Assembly: GCA_011523265.1 (NCBI GenBank)
Contig: WTHD01000502.1
Coordinates: forward strand, 1 to 33,817
DNA length: 33,817 bases
Origin: Candidatus Binatota bacterium
GTDB lineage: Bacteria > Desulfobacterota > Binatia > Bin18
Direction of reading: 5' to 3'
Every line of letters starts with the position of its first letter. The first letter of the stretch is position 1. The notes under the pieces were generated by a model. That model was given only the letters and a program-made list of their open reading frames with translations. It was not told the origin of the DNA and did not search any database. Shown in pieces: positions 7,714 through 15,569 of this stretch. Both the position numbers and the translations under genes were made by a program.

Positions 7714-8109
7714 ATGGGCGCTGCTGAGAATAAACAATTGGTTCACGACACGTTCGCCGCGTTGAATGCCGGTGATTCGGAGAAGTTTTTCAGCCATTTG
7801 TCAGATGATATCCGCTGGACCATTATCGGCACCACAAAATACTCCCACACCTATACCGGTAAAGCGGATATCGTTGAGCGACTCTTTACCCCTCTGACTG
7901 CGCAACTCGACGGCTTCATCACCAATACCGTTCTGAATACGATCGCCGAAGGGGACTATGTCGTCTTGCAAACCCAGGGCAAGTCACAAACAAAGACGGG
8001 CAAGTCGTATAATAATACCTACTGTTTAGTCATCCAGCTTCAGAACAGCAAAATCCAGCAGATTACGGAATATCTGGATACGGAGTTGGTGACGACCGCG
8101 TTTGAATAG
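7714..8109 (+). CDS. nuclear transport factor 2 / SnoaL-like protein
   Basis: 131 residues from the ATG at 7714, chosen because AGGAGGG lies at 7701-7707. An upstream ATG at 7672 in the same frame would place that SD inside the coding region. The cone-shaped alpha+beta fold is recognisable from the N-terminal helix ENKQLVHDTFAALNAGD, then LSDDIRWTIIGTT, and the later strand pair GDYVVLQTQGK and NNTYCLVIQLQNSKIQQITEY. Such proteins include ketosteroid isomerases, polyketide cyclases, limonene-epoxide hydrolases and plain binding proteins. It probably shares an mRNA with the P450 and could act on its product. The catalytic residues are not certain. Confidence 0.85.
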   Translation: MGAAENKQLVHDTFAALNAGDSEKFFSHLSDDIRWTIIGTTKYSHTYTGKADIVERLFTPLTAQLDGFITNTVLNTIAEGDYVVLQTQGKSQTKTGKSYNNTYCLVIQLQNSKIQQITEYLDTELVTTAFE

Positions 8110-8112
8110 CCG

Positions 8113-8128
8113 AGGAGCGACCGCTCCT
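8113..8128. terminator. hairpin downstream of SnoaL-like gene
   Basis: AGGAGC (8113-8118) and GCTCCT (8123-8128) form a perfect 6-bp stem with a GACC loop, 3 nt after the stop codon region. A second perfect stem follows at 8163-8177. Neither has a proper T-run, so termination would be inefficient or factor-dependent. Confidence 0.4.
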
Positions 8129-8162
8129 ACCGCCCTTTCTCGCGCTCGGTCACTACGCTCAC

Positions 8163-8177
8163 GCTGGGTTGCCCAGC
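8163..8177. terminator. second hairpin between convergent genes
   Basis: GCTGGG (8163-8168), loop TTG, CCCAGC (8172-8177): a perfect 6-bp stem between the SnoaL-like stop and the convergent oxidoreductase stop. A short TTTT lies 10-13 nt further along the plus strand. It is a plausible weak bidirectional terminator. Confidence 0.4.
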
Positions 8178-8200
8178 CCTGCACCTCTTTTAAGCCTGTC

Positions 8201-9265
8201 CTACAACCTCTCCATGACTTTCCGGGTGAAATCTTCAATCACCCGGTACTGCGTCGCGAGAGAGGGGAGCAGCATGATTTGATTTAGGCCAGTTGCCTGA
8301 AGGCGTTTGACTTGTTCGATGACTTCCTCTGGTGTACCAGCTAGACAGGTCGATTTGATGAGCTCGGGCGTAATGAATTTTTCCTCTTCAGGCAGATGGT
8401 AGACGCAGTGGCCGGCGTGAATGCGCAGATGACGGTGCGAGGGCGGCGTCCGCTCGACCAGCACGCTGTATTCGTCCCAAATATTGGCGAGATGCCGGGG
8501 CGGCTGTCCACCAAACTGACGAACCTTATCGTACAGATAGTGAAGCGACGCAATGGCAAATGGGCCGCATTCACACAGAATACGCTCCGAACTGAGCGAT
8601 TCGCCCGGTTCTAACAGAGCAATCGCGCTGAGGGCGCACGTGTAATAATGGTCTCCATCCCGTCCACCCCGTTCGGCGCCAGCCTTGGCGTTGAGCAGCG
8701 CCCGACGCATGAATTCCGGGTCCGGTGGGATGGAGACAACCAACCCATCGCCATACTCACCCGCCAATGCCTGGGCCTTTGGACCAAAGCCGGAGACATA
8801 CAGGGGAATGTGGTGCTCGACATCAATGAACTTATACTCCTGCATCTGGAATTGGACCGGCGCGGTTTGACCTTGCCAGGTCATGGTCACTTCTTCACCG
8901 TGCAGGAGCGCCCGGAGCACCCGTAAATACTCACCGAACTCTCGCAGCTTCATGGGCTTGTGACCCATAATCCGCATGGCGGTGTTACCGGTGCCTATCC
9001 CAAGAAAAGTGCGCCCCGGGGCTAAGCGGTTAATCGTGGCGATGCTATGCGCCGTCACCGGAGCAATGCGCGTCCCGGCAACAGACACACCCGTACCAAT
9101 GTTCATCGTACGGGTGTGTTGGGCGGCCAGGGCAAGCACGGCGTAGCAGTCTGACCAGATCATTTGACTATCAGCGACCCAGGCGTGGGAGTACCCAAGA
9201 TTTTCCGCATGGGCGATGTAACCAACATCATCAATTTTTGCAGCAACACAAATTCCAAAATCCAT
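8201..9265 (-). CDS. LLM-class (luciferase-like) flavin-dependent oxidoreductase A
   Basis: 354 residues with a TIM-barrel luciferase-like fold. It begins MDFGICVAAKIDDVGYIAHA, then ENLGYSHAWVADSQMIWSD, then GRTFLGIGTGNTAMRIMGH, then GDGLVVSIPPDPEF. The C-terminal CLAGTPEEVIEQVKRLQATG is the standard family ending. Members use FMN or F420; the GIGTGN loop is compatible with the F420-dependent, methylene-H4MPT reductase-like branch, but that is not decisive. The ATG at 9263-9265 with GGGAGAGGA upstream is preferred over the in-frame TTG just before it. It shares the DSQM(I/L)W(S/N)D signature with the oxidoreductase at 15570-16616, so the two are close paralogues. It lies 70 bp downstream of the VTT gene. 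Confidence 0.93.
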   Translation of the reverse strand: MDFGICVAAKIDDVGYIAHAENLGYSHAWVADSQMIWSDCYAVLALAAQHTRTMNIGTGVSVAGTRIAPVTAHSIATINRLAPGRTFLGIGTGNTAMRIMGHKPMKLREFGEYLRVLRALLHGEEVTMTWQGQTAPVQFQMQEYKFIDVEHHIPLYVSGFGPKAQALAGEYGDGLVVSIPPDPEFMRRALLNAKAGAERGGRDGDHYYTCALSAIALLEPGESLSSERILCECGPFAIASLHYLYDKVRQFGGQPPRHLANIWDEYSVLVERTPPSHRHLRIHAGHCVYHLPEEEKFITPELIKSTCLAGTPEEVIEQVKRLQATGLNQIMLLPSLATQYRVIEDFTRKVMERL

Positions 9266-9335
9266 CAAATCCTCTCCCTGTCTTTGTGCATGTAGCCTTC
9301 ACCCACCTCCATCTGAGCAGACTCGTCCTAGCACG

Positions 9336-10076
9336 TCAGTCTTCCCCAGTCGCTTCCCTGAGCGCCTTCTGGGCCGTGCGTGTAACAATGGTGGTTACCA
9401 CGATGGTAGCGACCAGACCCAGGAGGAGCATTCCGTAGTCAGCAATCCCCCGTTCCGGCGCAGCCCCTCCAGCCAGAGCTGCCACATCTCCAACCAGTTT
9501 TCCGTAATAAACGTACAGAATCGTCCCCGGCAGCATACCAAATGCAGCGATAGCATAGTCCACAAAGCGCACATTGGTCAGGCCCAGAGCGTAGTTCAGA
9601 AGATTAAACGGGAAGACCGGAGACAGGCGTAACAAAAAAACGATTTTGCGTCCCTGCGCACTCACCGCCCGGTCAATAGCGGCAAATCGGGGCGTATCGG
9701 CCAACTTCCGCTCGATAGCCTCCCGAGCAAAATAACGCGCAACCAGAAACGCGAGACACGAACCCAGGGTGGCGGCAATAAAGACATACACAATACCGCT
9801 CACCAACCCGAAGATTGCACCCGCAGCCAAGGTGAGGACAGAGCCGGGAATAAAAGCCACAGCCGCAATGGCATAGCCGGCAATGAAAACAAGCGGTCCC
9901 CACACCCCAAGCGTCTCCACCCAGGCGGCAAACAGCGGCACATATGCCCCAACCTGACGGCCTAAAAAGATGAGCAGAGCGATCCCAACAACGATAAGCG
10001 TGATTTTGCCGAAAAGGCGTCCTTTACTCGCCGCTTGAGCAGGGACGTCTTCTCCTTGTGTGTACCCTTCTTCCAT
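9336..10076 (-). CDS. TVP38/TMEM64 family (VTT/DedA-like) membrane protein
   Basis: 246 residues from the ATG at 10074-10076, which has a GGAAGGGAG SD 7 nt upstream. An in-frame start at 10190 would overlap the reductase gene and is unlikely. About five to six hydrophobic segments are visible, beginning with ITLIVVGIALLIFLG. The VTT core is clear: FIPGSVLTLAAGAIFGLVSG, then a long amphipathic stretch with LVARYFAREAIERKL, then LRLSPVFPFNLLNYALGL and GMLPGTILYVYYGKLVGDVA. The VTT family includes DedA and TMEM41B, linked to lipid scrambling, membrane homeostasis or metal transport. The substrate is unknown. It follows the RmlD-type gene by 79 bp on the same strand. Confidence 0.92.
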   Translation of the reverse strand: MEEGYTQGEDVPAQAASKGRLFGKITLIVVGIALLIFLGRQVGAYVPLFAAWVETLGVWGPLVFIAGYAIAAVAFIPGSVLTLAAGAIFGLVSGIVYVFIAATLGSCLAFLVARYFAREAIERKLADTPRFAAIDRAVSAQGRKIVFLLRLSPVFPFNLLNYALGLTNVRFVDYAIAAFGMLPGTILYVYYGKLVGDVAALAGGAAPERGIADYGMLLLGLVATIVVTTIVTRTAQKALREATGED

Positions 10077-10155
10077 GTGCACGCTCCCTTCCGAGAGTAT
10101 CAGATGCCTGGCTTCACCCTGGCGTTTCAGGCCTTTGTCCGAGAGAATGATCCGG

Positions 10156-10980
10156 CTATAACGCAGACTGCACAAACTGGGCAAGGCCATCTTGCCAGGG
10201 CGGGAGATATATAGAGGGCTCTTGGAGTGTTGTCAGTACCGCATAGGAGGGGCATTGTGCCAGGCGGGGCATCTCTGTGCTCGGAACGGGTTTCACCTGA
10301 GAACGAACGCCAAGGAGTGCATAGAAGGTCCGAATAAGCTCAAAGCGGCTCGTGCCACCCCGACCGGCCATATGGTAGGTCCCAAAGGCTTCAGTGGTCA
10401 CGAGCCGGGCCAAGGCCGTTGCTAAATGCGGGGCATAGGTCGGGGAACCAAATTGATCGTTCACCACCTGGACTTCGGGCTGCCGGGAGAGGGCACGCAT
10501 GGTTTGTATAAAGTTCTTTCCGTGCGTGTGGTACACCCAGGAGGTGCGAACAATATAATGCCTTGGATTTAAGGCCCGCACCGCCTCTTCTCCAGCGAGC
10601 TTGCTCTGCCCATAAACCGACTGGGGATGAGGCCTATCAAATTCATGATACGGCCTGTGGCTCAGTCCATCGAAAACATAATTTGTGGACATGTGCAGGA
10701 ATGGAATCCCACGGGCTGCGGTCACGAGGGCAAGGTTACGAGGGCCGAGGGCGTTTGCCCGATACGCGGCCTCAGGATCTCGCTCCGCTTGGTCCACAGC
10801 ATTATACGCAGCCGCGTTGAGTACCAAGTCGGGAGCATGCGTTGCGACCGCCGCGCGGACCGCATCAAGGTCGGTAATATCGAGCTGCTGTCGGTCGCAA
10901 GTGACAATCTTGTGACTACTGAAGATACCTTGAATGGCATGGCCTAGCTGACCGCCGGCGCCAGGGAGAAGAATGTGCAT
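10156..10980 (-). CDS. rfbD: dTDP-4-dehydrorhamnose reductase (RmlD/RfbD) family
   Basis: 274 residues, extended SDR fold. The NAD(P)-binding loop PGAGGQLG is at 6-13, VLNAAAYNAVDQAE is typical of RmlD, and STNYVFDG is at 98-105. Catalytic Tyr123 and Lys127 lie in YGQSK. RTSWVYHTHGKNF and FGSPTYAPHLA are diagnostic of this family, which reduces dTDP-4-keto-L-rhamnose to dTDP-L-rhamnose. The usual C-terminal RP-x-N/S-x-x-L-D block is altered (MPRLAQCPSYAVLT), so a different 4-keto-sugar substrate is possible. No rmlA, B or C gene is in the window. The weak AAAGAGAAC SD and the 153-bp upstream spacer, which contains the terminator of the next operon, suggest its own promoter. Confidence 0.88.
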   Translation of the reverse strand: MHILLPGAGGQLGHAIQGIFSSHKIVTCDRQQLDITDLDAVRAAVATHAPDLVLNAAAYNAVDQAERDPEAAYRANALGPRNLALVTAARGIPFLHMSTNYVFDGLSHRPYHEFDRPHPQSVYGQSKLAGEEAVRALNPRHYIVRTSWVYHTHGKNFIQTMRALSRQPEVQVVNDQFGSPTYAPHLATALARLVTTEAFGTYHMAGRGGTSRFELIRTFYALLGVRSQVKPVPSTEMPRLAQCPSYAVLTTLQEPSIYLPPWQDGLAQFVQSAL

Positions 10981-11073
10981 GCTTGTTCTCTTTGACCTTG
11001 CTCACGCGTTGGACATACGCGCGAGACGAGCACCCAGAGGAAAGTCAGAGATCGCTACTACCATCATACCAAT

Positions 11074-11101
11074 AAAAAAGGGCGTGTCCCAAGACACGCC
11101 C
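11074..11101 (-). terminator. intrinsic terminator of the ten-gene minus-strand run
   Basis: GGGCGTGTC (11080-11088) and GACACGCCC (11093-11101) form a perfect 9-bp GC-rich stem with a CCAA loop. On the minus strand it is followed directly by six T residues (plus-strand A-run 11074-11079). It starts 33 nt past the stop of the oxidoreductase at 11134-12348. This is the strongest Rho-independent terminator in the window. Confidence 0.92.
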
Positions 11102-11133
11102 GATACAGAGAAAAGGAATCCCCAGAGGTACGC

Positions 11134-12348
11134 TTAGTCTTTGAACTCCGGCAGGATTTTGGTCCCAAAGATTTCGAGTTGACGCTTGGTCTCTTCCCAG
11201 GGCATCATTCCTTGATCAAAGAACCAGCCAAACCATTCAATGTTGGCATTCTTTTGGAGGGCTTCCAGTTCACGTTTGACATCATCGATAGTCCCAACCA
11301 GCGAATACTTCGCCTCGACCATACGCTCGAACTTCCAAGGAACTGGGGTTGTCTCGCCAGGATAGCGGTAGGCCTCAAAGAAGCCGAACCCGGCGAAATA
11401 TTGGATGAATCCGGCTCCCTGCGTTTCCGCTCCGAGGGAATAGCCTTCGGTATACGTATTCCCGATATGCACCGACCGAAAGGCGCCGATACTCTCTCCG
11501 AGTTCGAGATTCCGGCCATGTCTGGCCGCTTCGTCACGATAAGCTTCGCACAGCTCCCGGAACGCAGGAGGATGCGAAATCAGAATCCACGGTACAATCC
11601 CTTCGGTGGCACACCAGCGGATCGTTTTCTCACTGACCGAAAACGGCTGCCAGATCGGCGGGTGGGGTTGGGTATAGGGTTTAGGGACGACACAAATTCG
11701 CTGCACCGCTCCGTTTTCATCTACCTCTCCCTCAGCCCCGTATTTCGAGGTCCAGTTTTTGGCGACTGGCCAGCGCTGAATGCCGTGTTCATAGGGGGTC
11801 GGGACTTCGTAGTACTTGGTCTTGAGCCGAATGGACTCTTCGGTCCAGGCGGTCTTCATAATCTTGAAGACTTCTTCAAAGACCGCCCGATTATGCGCAT
11901 CCACCTCAGAGCCATCCATGGGTGCGCCAGTCACATGGTAGTGCTGGCCAAGCACATTGGTCCAACGATCCTGATAGCCTCGGGCAAAGCCGGCAATAAA
12001 GCGCCCTTTGGTCAGATGATCAATGACGGCGATCTCTTCTGCTACCCGGAGCGGGTCCCAGGTGGGTAAGACCAATCCGAGCGAGGCAAACTTGATGCGC
12101 TCGGTCCGTGCCGCAAGGTCGGTATACAGCATCAGCGGCGCAATAGACGCCTCATAGCCCTCGGAATGAAAATGGTGCTCGGTGGTTGACATGGCGTCAA
12201 AGCCGAACTCTTCGGCCAGTTGCGCAATCTCGCGCAACTCCGTGAGCATTTCTTGATATTTGTCGTTATTGCGGCCGATAGGTCGCAGCCGTTCGCGCTC
12301 CTCGAACGTCGCCGGAATGGTCGGCAGGACAAAAAGGTTAAATTTCAT
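11134..12348 (-). CDS. LLM-class (luciferase-like) flavin-dependent oxidoreductase B
   Basis: 404 residues, longer than its relatives in the window and closer to bacterial luciferase-type monooxygenases. It starts MKFNLFVLPTIPATFEERER, followed by FGFDAMSTTEHHFHSEG (the EHHF signature), LPTWDPLRVAEEIAVIDHLT and GRFIAGFARGYQDRW. A long central insertion (about 165-220) precedes VCVVPKPYTQPHPPIW-like sequence, where luciferase relatives have the PHPP loop. The ATG at 12346-12348 has GGAGGA 6 nt upstream. It is the last gene before the strong terminator and lies 64 bp after the alpha/beta hydrolase. It likely performs FMNH2-dependent oxygenation (Baeyer-Villiger or hydroxylation); the substrate and reductase partner are unknown. 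Confidence 0.93.
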   Translation of the reverse strand: MKFNLFVLPTIPATFEERERLRPIGRNNDKYQEMLTELREIAQLAEEFGFDAMSTTEHHFHSEGYEASIAPLMLYTDLAARTERIKFASLGLVLPTWDPLRVAEEIAVIDHLTKGRFIAGFARGYQDRWTNVLGQHYHVTGAPMDGSEVDAHNRAVFEEVFKIMKTAWTEESIRLKTKYYEVPTPYEHGIQRWPVAKNWTSKYGAEGEVDENGAVQRICVVPKPYTQPHPPIWQPFSVSEKTIRWCATEGIVPWILISHPPAFRELCEAYRDEAARHGRNLELGESIGAFRSVHIGNTYTEGYSLGAETQGAGFIQYFAGFGFFEAYRYPGETTPVPWKFERMVEAKYSLVGTIDDVKRELEALQKNANIEWFGWFFDQGMMPWEETKRQLEIFGTKILPEFKD

Positions 12349-12412
12349 AGGATTTCCTCCTGACCTCGAGCGGCTTTCCGTTGCAGTCCCGCTCCAGCAT
12401 ACTCTCCCAGCC

Positions 12413-13255
12413 TTAGCCCGTTTGGAGAATCTTGGCTAGGACTGGCATCAGATATTTTTTGAACGTCACGGGATTCTCACACATGGGGAAATGGCCGATT
12501 TCTTCCATGATGATACACTCGGAGTTCTTGACTTTTTTGGCCGTTTTTTCCGTCATCTCCGGCGTACAGGCAAAATCGTATACGCCCGTCATGAAGTAGA
12601 TGGGAATGTCGCCCGACAGTTGTTCTGCCATTTCACGGAAGTCGTGATCCACGCTGTAGAAATACAAGTCACCCTTGAAGATGCCCGGACCGCTTTGGGA
12701 ATAATACCACCAAGTCTCTCGGCGATATTCTTCCGGGCTCTGCGGTGCCATCAGTCCATATACCGAGGTGGCACACGCTTCGCCGCCGTGCACATGGGGA
12801 TTCCAGAGCCAGTCCAGCCACCAGCCGGGTGAGTAGTCGCAGGCTTCAATCGCAATCAGGGCGCGCAGGTCCGACGAGAAGTTGCGGGCCAAGTGCAGAC
12901 AGATATTCCCGCCCATTGAGCTGCCCATGATAACCGGATTGTCGAGTTCGAGCTCCTGACAGAAAGCCATCAGGAATTCCGAGTAAAACTGAGCTGTCAA
13001 TTTATACTCTTCCTTCCACCAGCCCGTGGGCGGAATGGATTTTCCATGTCGAGGCAGATCGAGCGCGATCACCCGAAAGTCGCCGTTGATATCGATATCG
13101 CACAATTGGTGGCGCCACTCGCGCGTATCCGTGCCCGCCGTGTGGAGACACACGAGGGGGACGCCCTGCCCGGCTTCCTCATAAAACACCCGATAGTCTT
13201 CTCCCTCGTACGGGACACGCACATAACGACCAGTAATGGGTTCAATATTCGCCAT
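12413..13255 (-). CDS. alpha/beta hydrolase
   Basis: 280 residues, cytosolic. The oxyanion-hole strand is VPLVCLHTAGTDTREW. The nucleophile elbow GSSMGG places Ser113, the acid is probably the Asp of TGVYDFACTPEMT, and His255 lies in EIGHFPMCENP. This is a complete Ser-Asp-His triad. VIALDLPRHGKS is the standard second signature. The cap region (about 140-205) is rich in Trp and Tyr (SPGWWLDWLWNP, ETWWYYSQSGPG), which suggests a large aromatic or hydrophobic pocket. The start has GGAG 8 nt upstream. The gene lies 11 bp after the SCP2-like gene, so they are almost certainly cotranscribed. It may hydrolyse a lactone, ester or C-C bond formed by the neighbouring oxygenases. Confidence 0.93.
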   Translation of the reverse strand: MANIEPITGRYVRVPYEGEDYRVFYEEAGQGVPLVCLHTAGTDTREWRHQLCDIDINGDFRVIALDLPRHGKSIPPTGWWKEEYKLTAQFYSEFLMAFCQELELDNPVIMGSSMGGNICLHLARNFSSDLRALIAIEACDYSPGWWLDWLWNPHVHGGEACATSVYGLMAPQSPEEYRRETWWYYSQSGPGIFKGDLYFYSVDHDFREMAEQLSGDIPIYFMTGVYDFACTPEMTEKTAKKVKNSECIIMEEIGHFPMCENPVTFKKYLMPVLAKILQTG

Positions 13256-13266
13256 GGCTCTTACTC

Positions 13267-13656
13267 CTATTCTTGTACATTACGCATTAAATCAAGTGTC
13301 CAGGTAAAGGCCCGCAGGTTCTGCCACATGACTTTGACATCGCCTTCAATCTGCAGGCGTCCGTGAAGTGGATGGGCCATTGCCCAGATATCATTATACA
13401 TGGGCGGAGGGATAGGCTGGATAAACTTTGCCCAGGTTTCCGCGGGACCACGCAGAGCAAACGCGTAGGTCGATTCGGGTCCGATATTGGCCGAGACTTT
13501 CGGTATCGTTCCGCCTACGAATGACACGACGTAGGTGGTATCACCGAAAGCCAATAGGACATCCGTGGTCAAATGTCTGCCAATGATCTTGGTCACGCTG
13601 TCCTGATTAACCAGGGCTTGCCAGTGCTCCATCCAGCCTGTATCGAACGCAGCCAT
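13267..13656 (-). CDS. SCP2-like (sterol carrier protein 2) domain protein
   Basis: 129 residues from the ATG at 13654-13656, chosen for the GGAGGA SD 6-7 nt upstream; an earlier in-frame start would add 16 charged residues. The fold is suggested by the strand series TKIIGRHLTTDVLLAFGD, TTYVVSFVGGTIPKV and YAFALRGPAETWAKFIQ. It ends with the helix-turn MAHPLHGRLQIEGDVKVMWQ, which resembles the end of SCP2 domains. SCP2 proteins bind sterols, fatty acyl-CoAs and other lipids in a hydrophobic tunnel. The gene is 11 bp upstream of the alpha/beta hydrolase, in the same run as a thiolase of SCP-x type. The homology is judged by eye, so the call is moderate. Confidence 0.6.
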   Translation of the reverse strand: MAAFDTGWMEHWQALVNQDSVTKIIGRHLTTDVLLAFGDTTYVVSFVGGTIPKVSANIGPESTYAFALRGPAETWAKFIQPIPPPMYNDIWAMAHPLHGRLQIEGDVKVMWQNLRAFTWTLDLMRNVQE

Positions 13657-13768
13657 ATATTTCCTCCTGTGCTGATTTCTCTCCGATTCTTCCTCCCGGC
13701 TCAACCCGAAGGCCGAACCGACGGCTTCTTATCAAGCGGCCTACCGGACGTAAAGAGCCGAACATCCT

Positions 13769-15031
13769 CTACCGCTGCGGCCTCCCTCTTTGCTGTAACA
13801 GACGATCACTGATGAAGACCAGGGCCTCCGCAGAGGCGTGCCGCATCGTTTCTTCTTCTGCGGCGAGCATGTCCAGGAGTTGAGGAACACTCTCGGCCCC
13901 ACCGATCCGCCCGATCGTCCATAACCCCTGCGCCTTGGCATACAGGTCCTGCTCTCGCCCCACCGCTGCAATCACCTCAGACGCGACGCTGGCATCCTGA
14001 TTTTGGCCAATAACCTGATACGCGTTGGAACGCGTCAACGGGTCCCGGGACTGCAAGGCTTTCACAATCAGCGGCTTCGCCGTCCCATAGTCCATGCGGG
14101 TGAAGGAAACGGAGGCGGCCAGACGAATACGAAAATCAACATGCTCCAACGCTTGCTGGACAAGGGGGAGGCCACTCGCGTCCTTGAAATGTGTGAGGGA
14201 GGCGGCGGCTGTGGTGCGGACCATTTCAGACGGGTCGGATTGAAGGACGGTCCGCAGCAATACGACGATGCTCGGGTCATCGAGCGATCCGAGCAATCCA
14301 ACTGCGGCATCGCGGATTTGCTCACTTGCATCGCTCAGTTTCGCAGTGAGGTAGGCGAGTCCGGTTGCATCGCCCGTCGCAGCCAGTGACCACGCCAGCG
14401 TGATGGCAACGATGGGGTCTTTTTCTGTTTTGAGGAGCGTGTGTAACACCGGAGACGCCACGGCAGAGCGGAGTTCGCCCAGACCACCCGCCCCTTGGGT
14501 GCGCAGTCGGATATCCGAGCTGTTTACGGCATCAAGATAGAGCAGGAGCGCGGTTCGGTCCCGCGTCCGTCGTAAGCCCGACAACGCCAGGCGCTTCCCT
14601 ACTGAGTCTGTGTAATAGAGCCGACGCAGCAGCCCAACGGCATCGGGCGTCGCCATATCGCCCAGGGCGTCGGCTGCGGTCCGGCGAAGCATGGGCCGGT
14701 CTGACTGTAGAGCCTCATCAAGAACGACTAACCCTGCAGAATCACCCCGTCGCCCAAGGATGCCGGCAACCACGTTCCGCTCATGCGGGTCGCTCAATCG
14801 CAGTCCCAGTCGTAAGACCTCAAGCGCGAGTTGTTGGAGTGCGACAAGCCCGCGCTTTGCGGTCGGGTCATGCTTGGCCTTATAGGTGATAACCGCCCCG
14901 AGTAAATCACCCTGCCTGGCCTGATCCACTGCGGATTCTTCCTCACCAGCTGCGGTAAAGGGTATCTCGCTGACGAGCAGCAGCAAGGGCAAGAGAATGA
15001 GAAGACTGTAGGCCTGACGGTATTTCTTCAT
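13769..15031 (-). CDS. exported HEAT-repeat protein
   Basis: 420 residues. An N-terminal signal peptide (basic MKKYRQ, then a Leu-rich core to about residue 28) predicts export to the periplasm. The rest is a continuous array of ~31-residue helical HEAT / PBS-lyase-type repeats: PMLRRTAADALGDMATPDAV, IRLRTQGAGGLGELRSAVAS, IRDAAVGLLGSLDDPSIV, MVRTTAAASLTHFKDASG, IRLAASVSFTRMDYGTAK. The final repeat is ETMRHASAEALVFISDRLL. Such solenoids are usually protein-interaction scaffolds with no enzymatic activity. The AAAGGAG SD lies directly upstream. It is unusual inside a run of cytosolic enzyme genes; it may be a separate transcription unit (gaps 70 bp upstream, 112 bp downstream). Confidence 0.9.
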   Translation of the reverse strand: MKKYRQAYSLLILLPLLLLVSEIPFTAAGEEESAVDQARQGDLLGAVITYKAKHDPTAKRGLVALQQLALEVLRLGLRLSDPHERNVVAGILGRRGDSAGLVVLDEALQSDRPMLRRTAADALGDMATPDAVGLLRRLYYTDSVGKRLALSGLRRTRDRTALLLYLDAVNSSDIRLRTQGAGGLGELRSAVASPVLHTLLKTEKDPIVAITLAWSLAATGDATGLAYLTAKLSDASEQIRDAAVGLLGSLDDPSIVVLLRTVLQSDPSEMVRTTAAASLTHFKDASGLPLVQQALEHVDFRIRLAASVSFTRMDYGTAKPLIVKALQSRDPLTRSNAYQVIGQNQDASVASEVIAAVGREQDLYAKAQGLWTIGRIGGAESVPQLLDMLAAEEETMRHASAEALVFISDRLLQQRGRPQR

Positions 15032-15101
15032 CCTTACTCCTTTCGTCTGGCCCGAGGTATGCGCTTGCCAGCTCTCCCTCAGAGGGCGACCTGCGGCCCA
15101 A

Positions 15102-15536
15102 CTATGCGAGTTGGCCTATCTGCCGCAGTACCGCCGCGTGGTCCCAGTAAATGCGTTCCGCGGACATCTTCCCCTCACGGAACTCAATGATAATGACTAA
15201 TTCCGCCGTGACGGTCTTGCCGGTCGGAGGAATCCCAGGCAGAAACCAATCCATCTGCTTCGAATGGACCATATGGACTGTGGCTTCCTCGACAATACAG
15301 TCTTCGGTTACCACGCGGTTCGTCATGACATGTTCCCACTCATCGGGAATCGAGGGAATGAACATGTCCCGATAATAGGTGCGAAGTTCGGCCTTGCCCT
15401 TTCCGCCAGAGCGCGTCGGCATGTGCATGACCGATGCATCCTCCACCATGGTCGAAAGCGAAAGCTCTTCGTCTTTTTCGACAAACTCGCCTATAACATG
15501 CTCTTCCCAGAGTTTGACCAGGTCTTCGGCAGCCAT
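15102..15536 (-). CDS. SnoaL-like / NTF2-fold protein
   Basis: 144 residues from the ATG at 15534-15536, with AAGGGAG 8 nt upstream. A GTG at 15564-15566 in the same frame would add ten Lys/Arg-rich residues and bury that SD. The fold is visible from the first helix EDLVKLWEEHVIGEFVEKD, then SVMHMPTRSGGKGKAELRTY, ATVHMVHSKQMDWFLPGIPP, TVTAELVIIIEFREGKMSAE and the closing RIYWDHAAVLRQIGQL. This C-terminal pattern matches SnoaL-like ester-cyclase and hydroxylase-type proteins rather than ketosteroid isomerase. It is only 33 bp after the preceding oxidoreductase and is the second NTF2-fold protein in the window. A role in processing the oxidoreductase product is inference. Confidence 0.82.
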   Translation of the reverse strand: MAAEDLVKLWEEHVIGEFVEKDEELSLSTMVEDASVMHMPTRSGGKGKAELRTYYRDMFIPSIPDEWEHVMTNRVVTEDCIVEEATVHMVHSKQMDWFLPGIPPTGKTVTAELVIIIEFREGKMSAERIYWDHAAVLRQIGQLA

Positions 15537-15569
15537 CTCGGCGTCTCCCTTTTTCCGGCTCTCCACACG

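Noticed and set aside
4482-8109. Secondary-metabolite cluster (P450, SnoaL-like, TetR genes)
   Set aside because: No polyketide synthase, NRPS, terpene cyclase or carrier protein is present. The set is compatible with detoxification or catabolism instead.
9336-10190. Longer start for the VTT membrane protein at 10190
   Set aside because: It would overlap the RmlD-type gene by 35 bp and add 38 polar residues; the ATG at 10076 has a good SD and starts close to the first membrane segment.
11179-12069. Plus-strand open frame of about 296 codons opposite the oxidoreductase at 11134
   Set aside because: Shadow of a confident luciferase-like gene; the translated sequence has no domain character.
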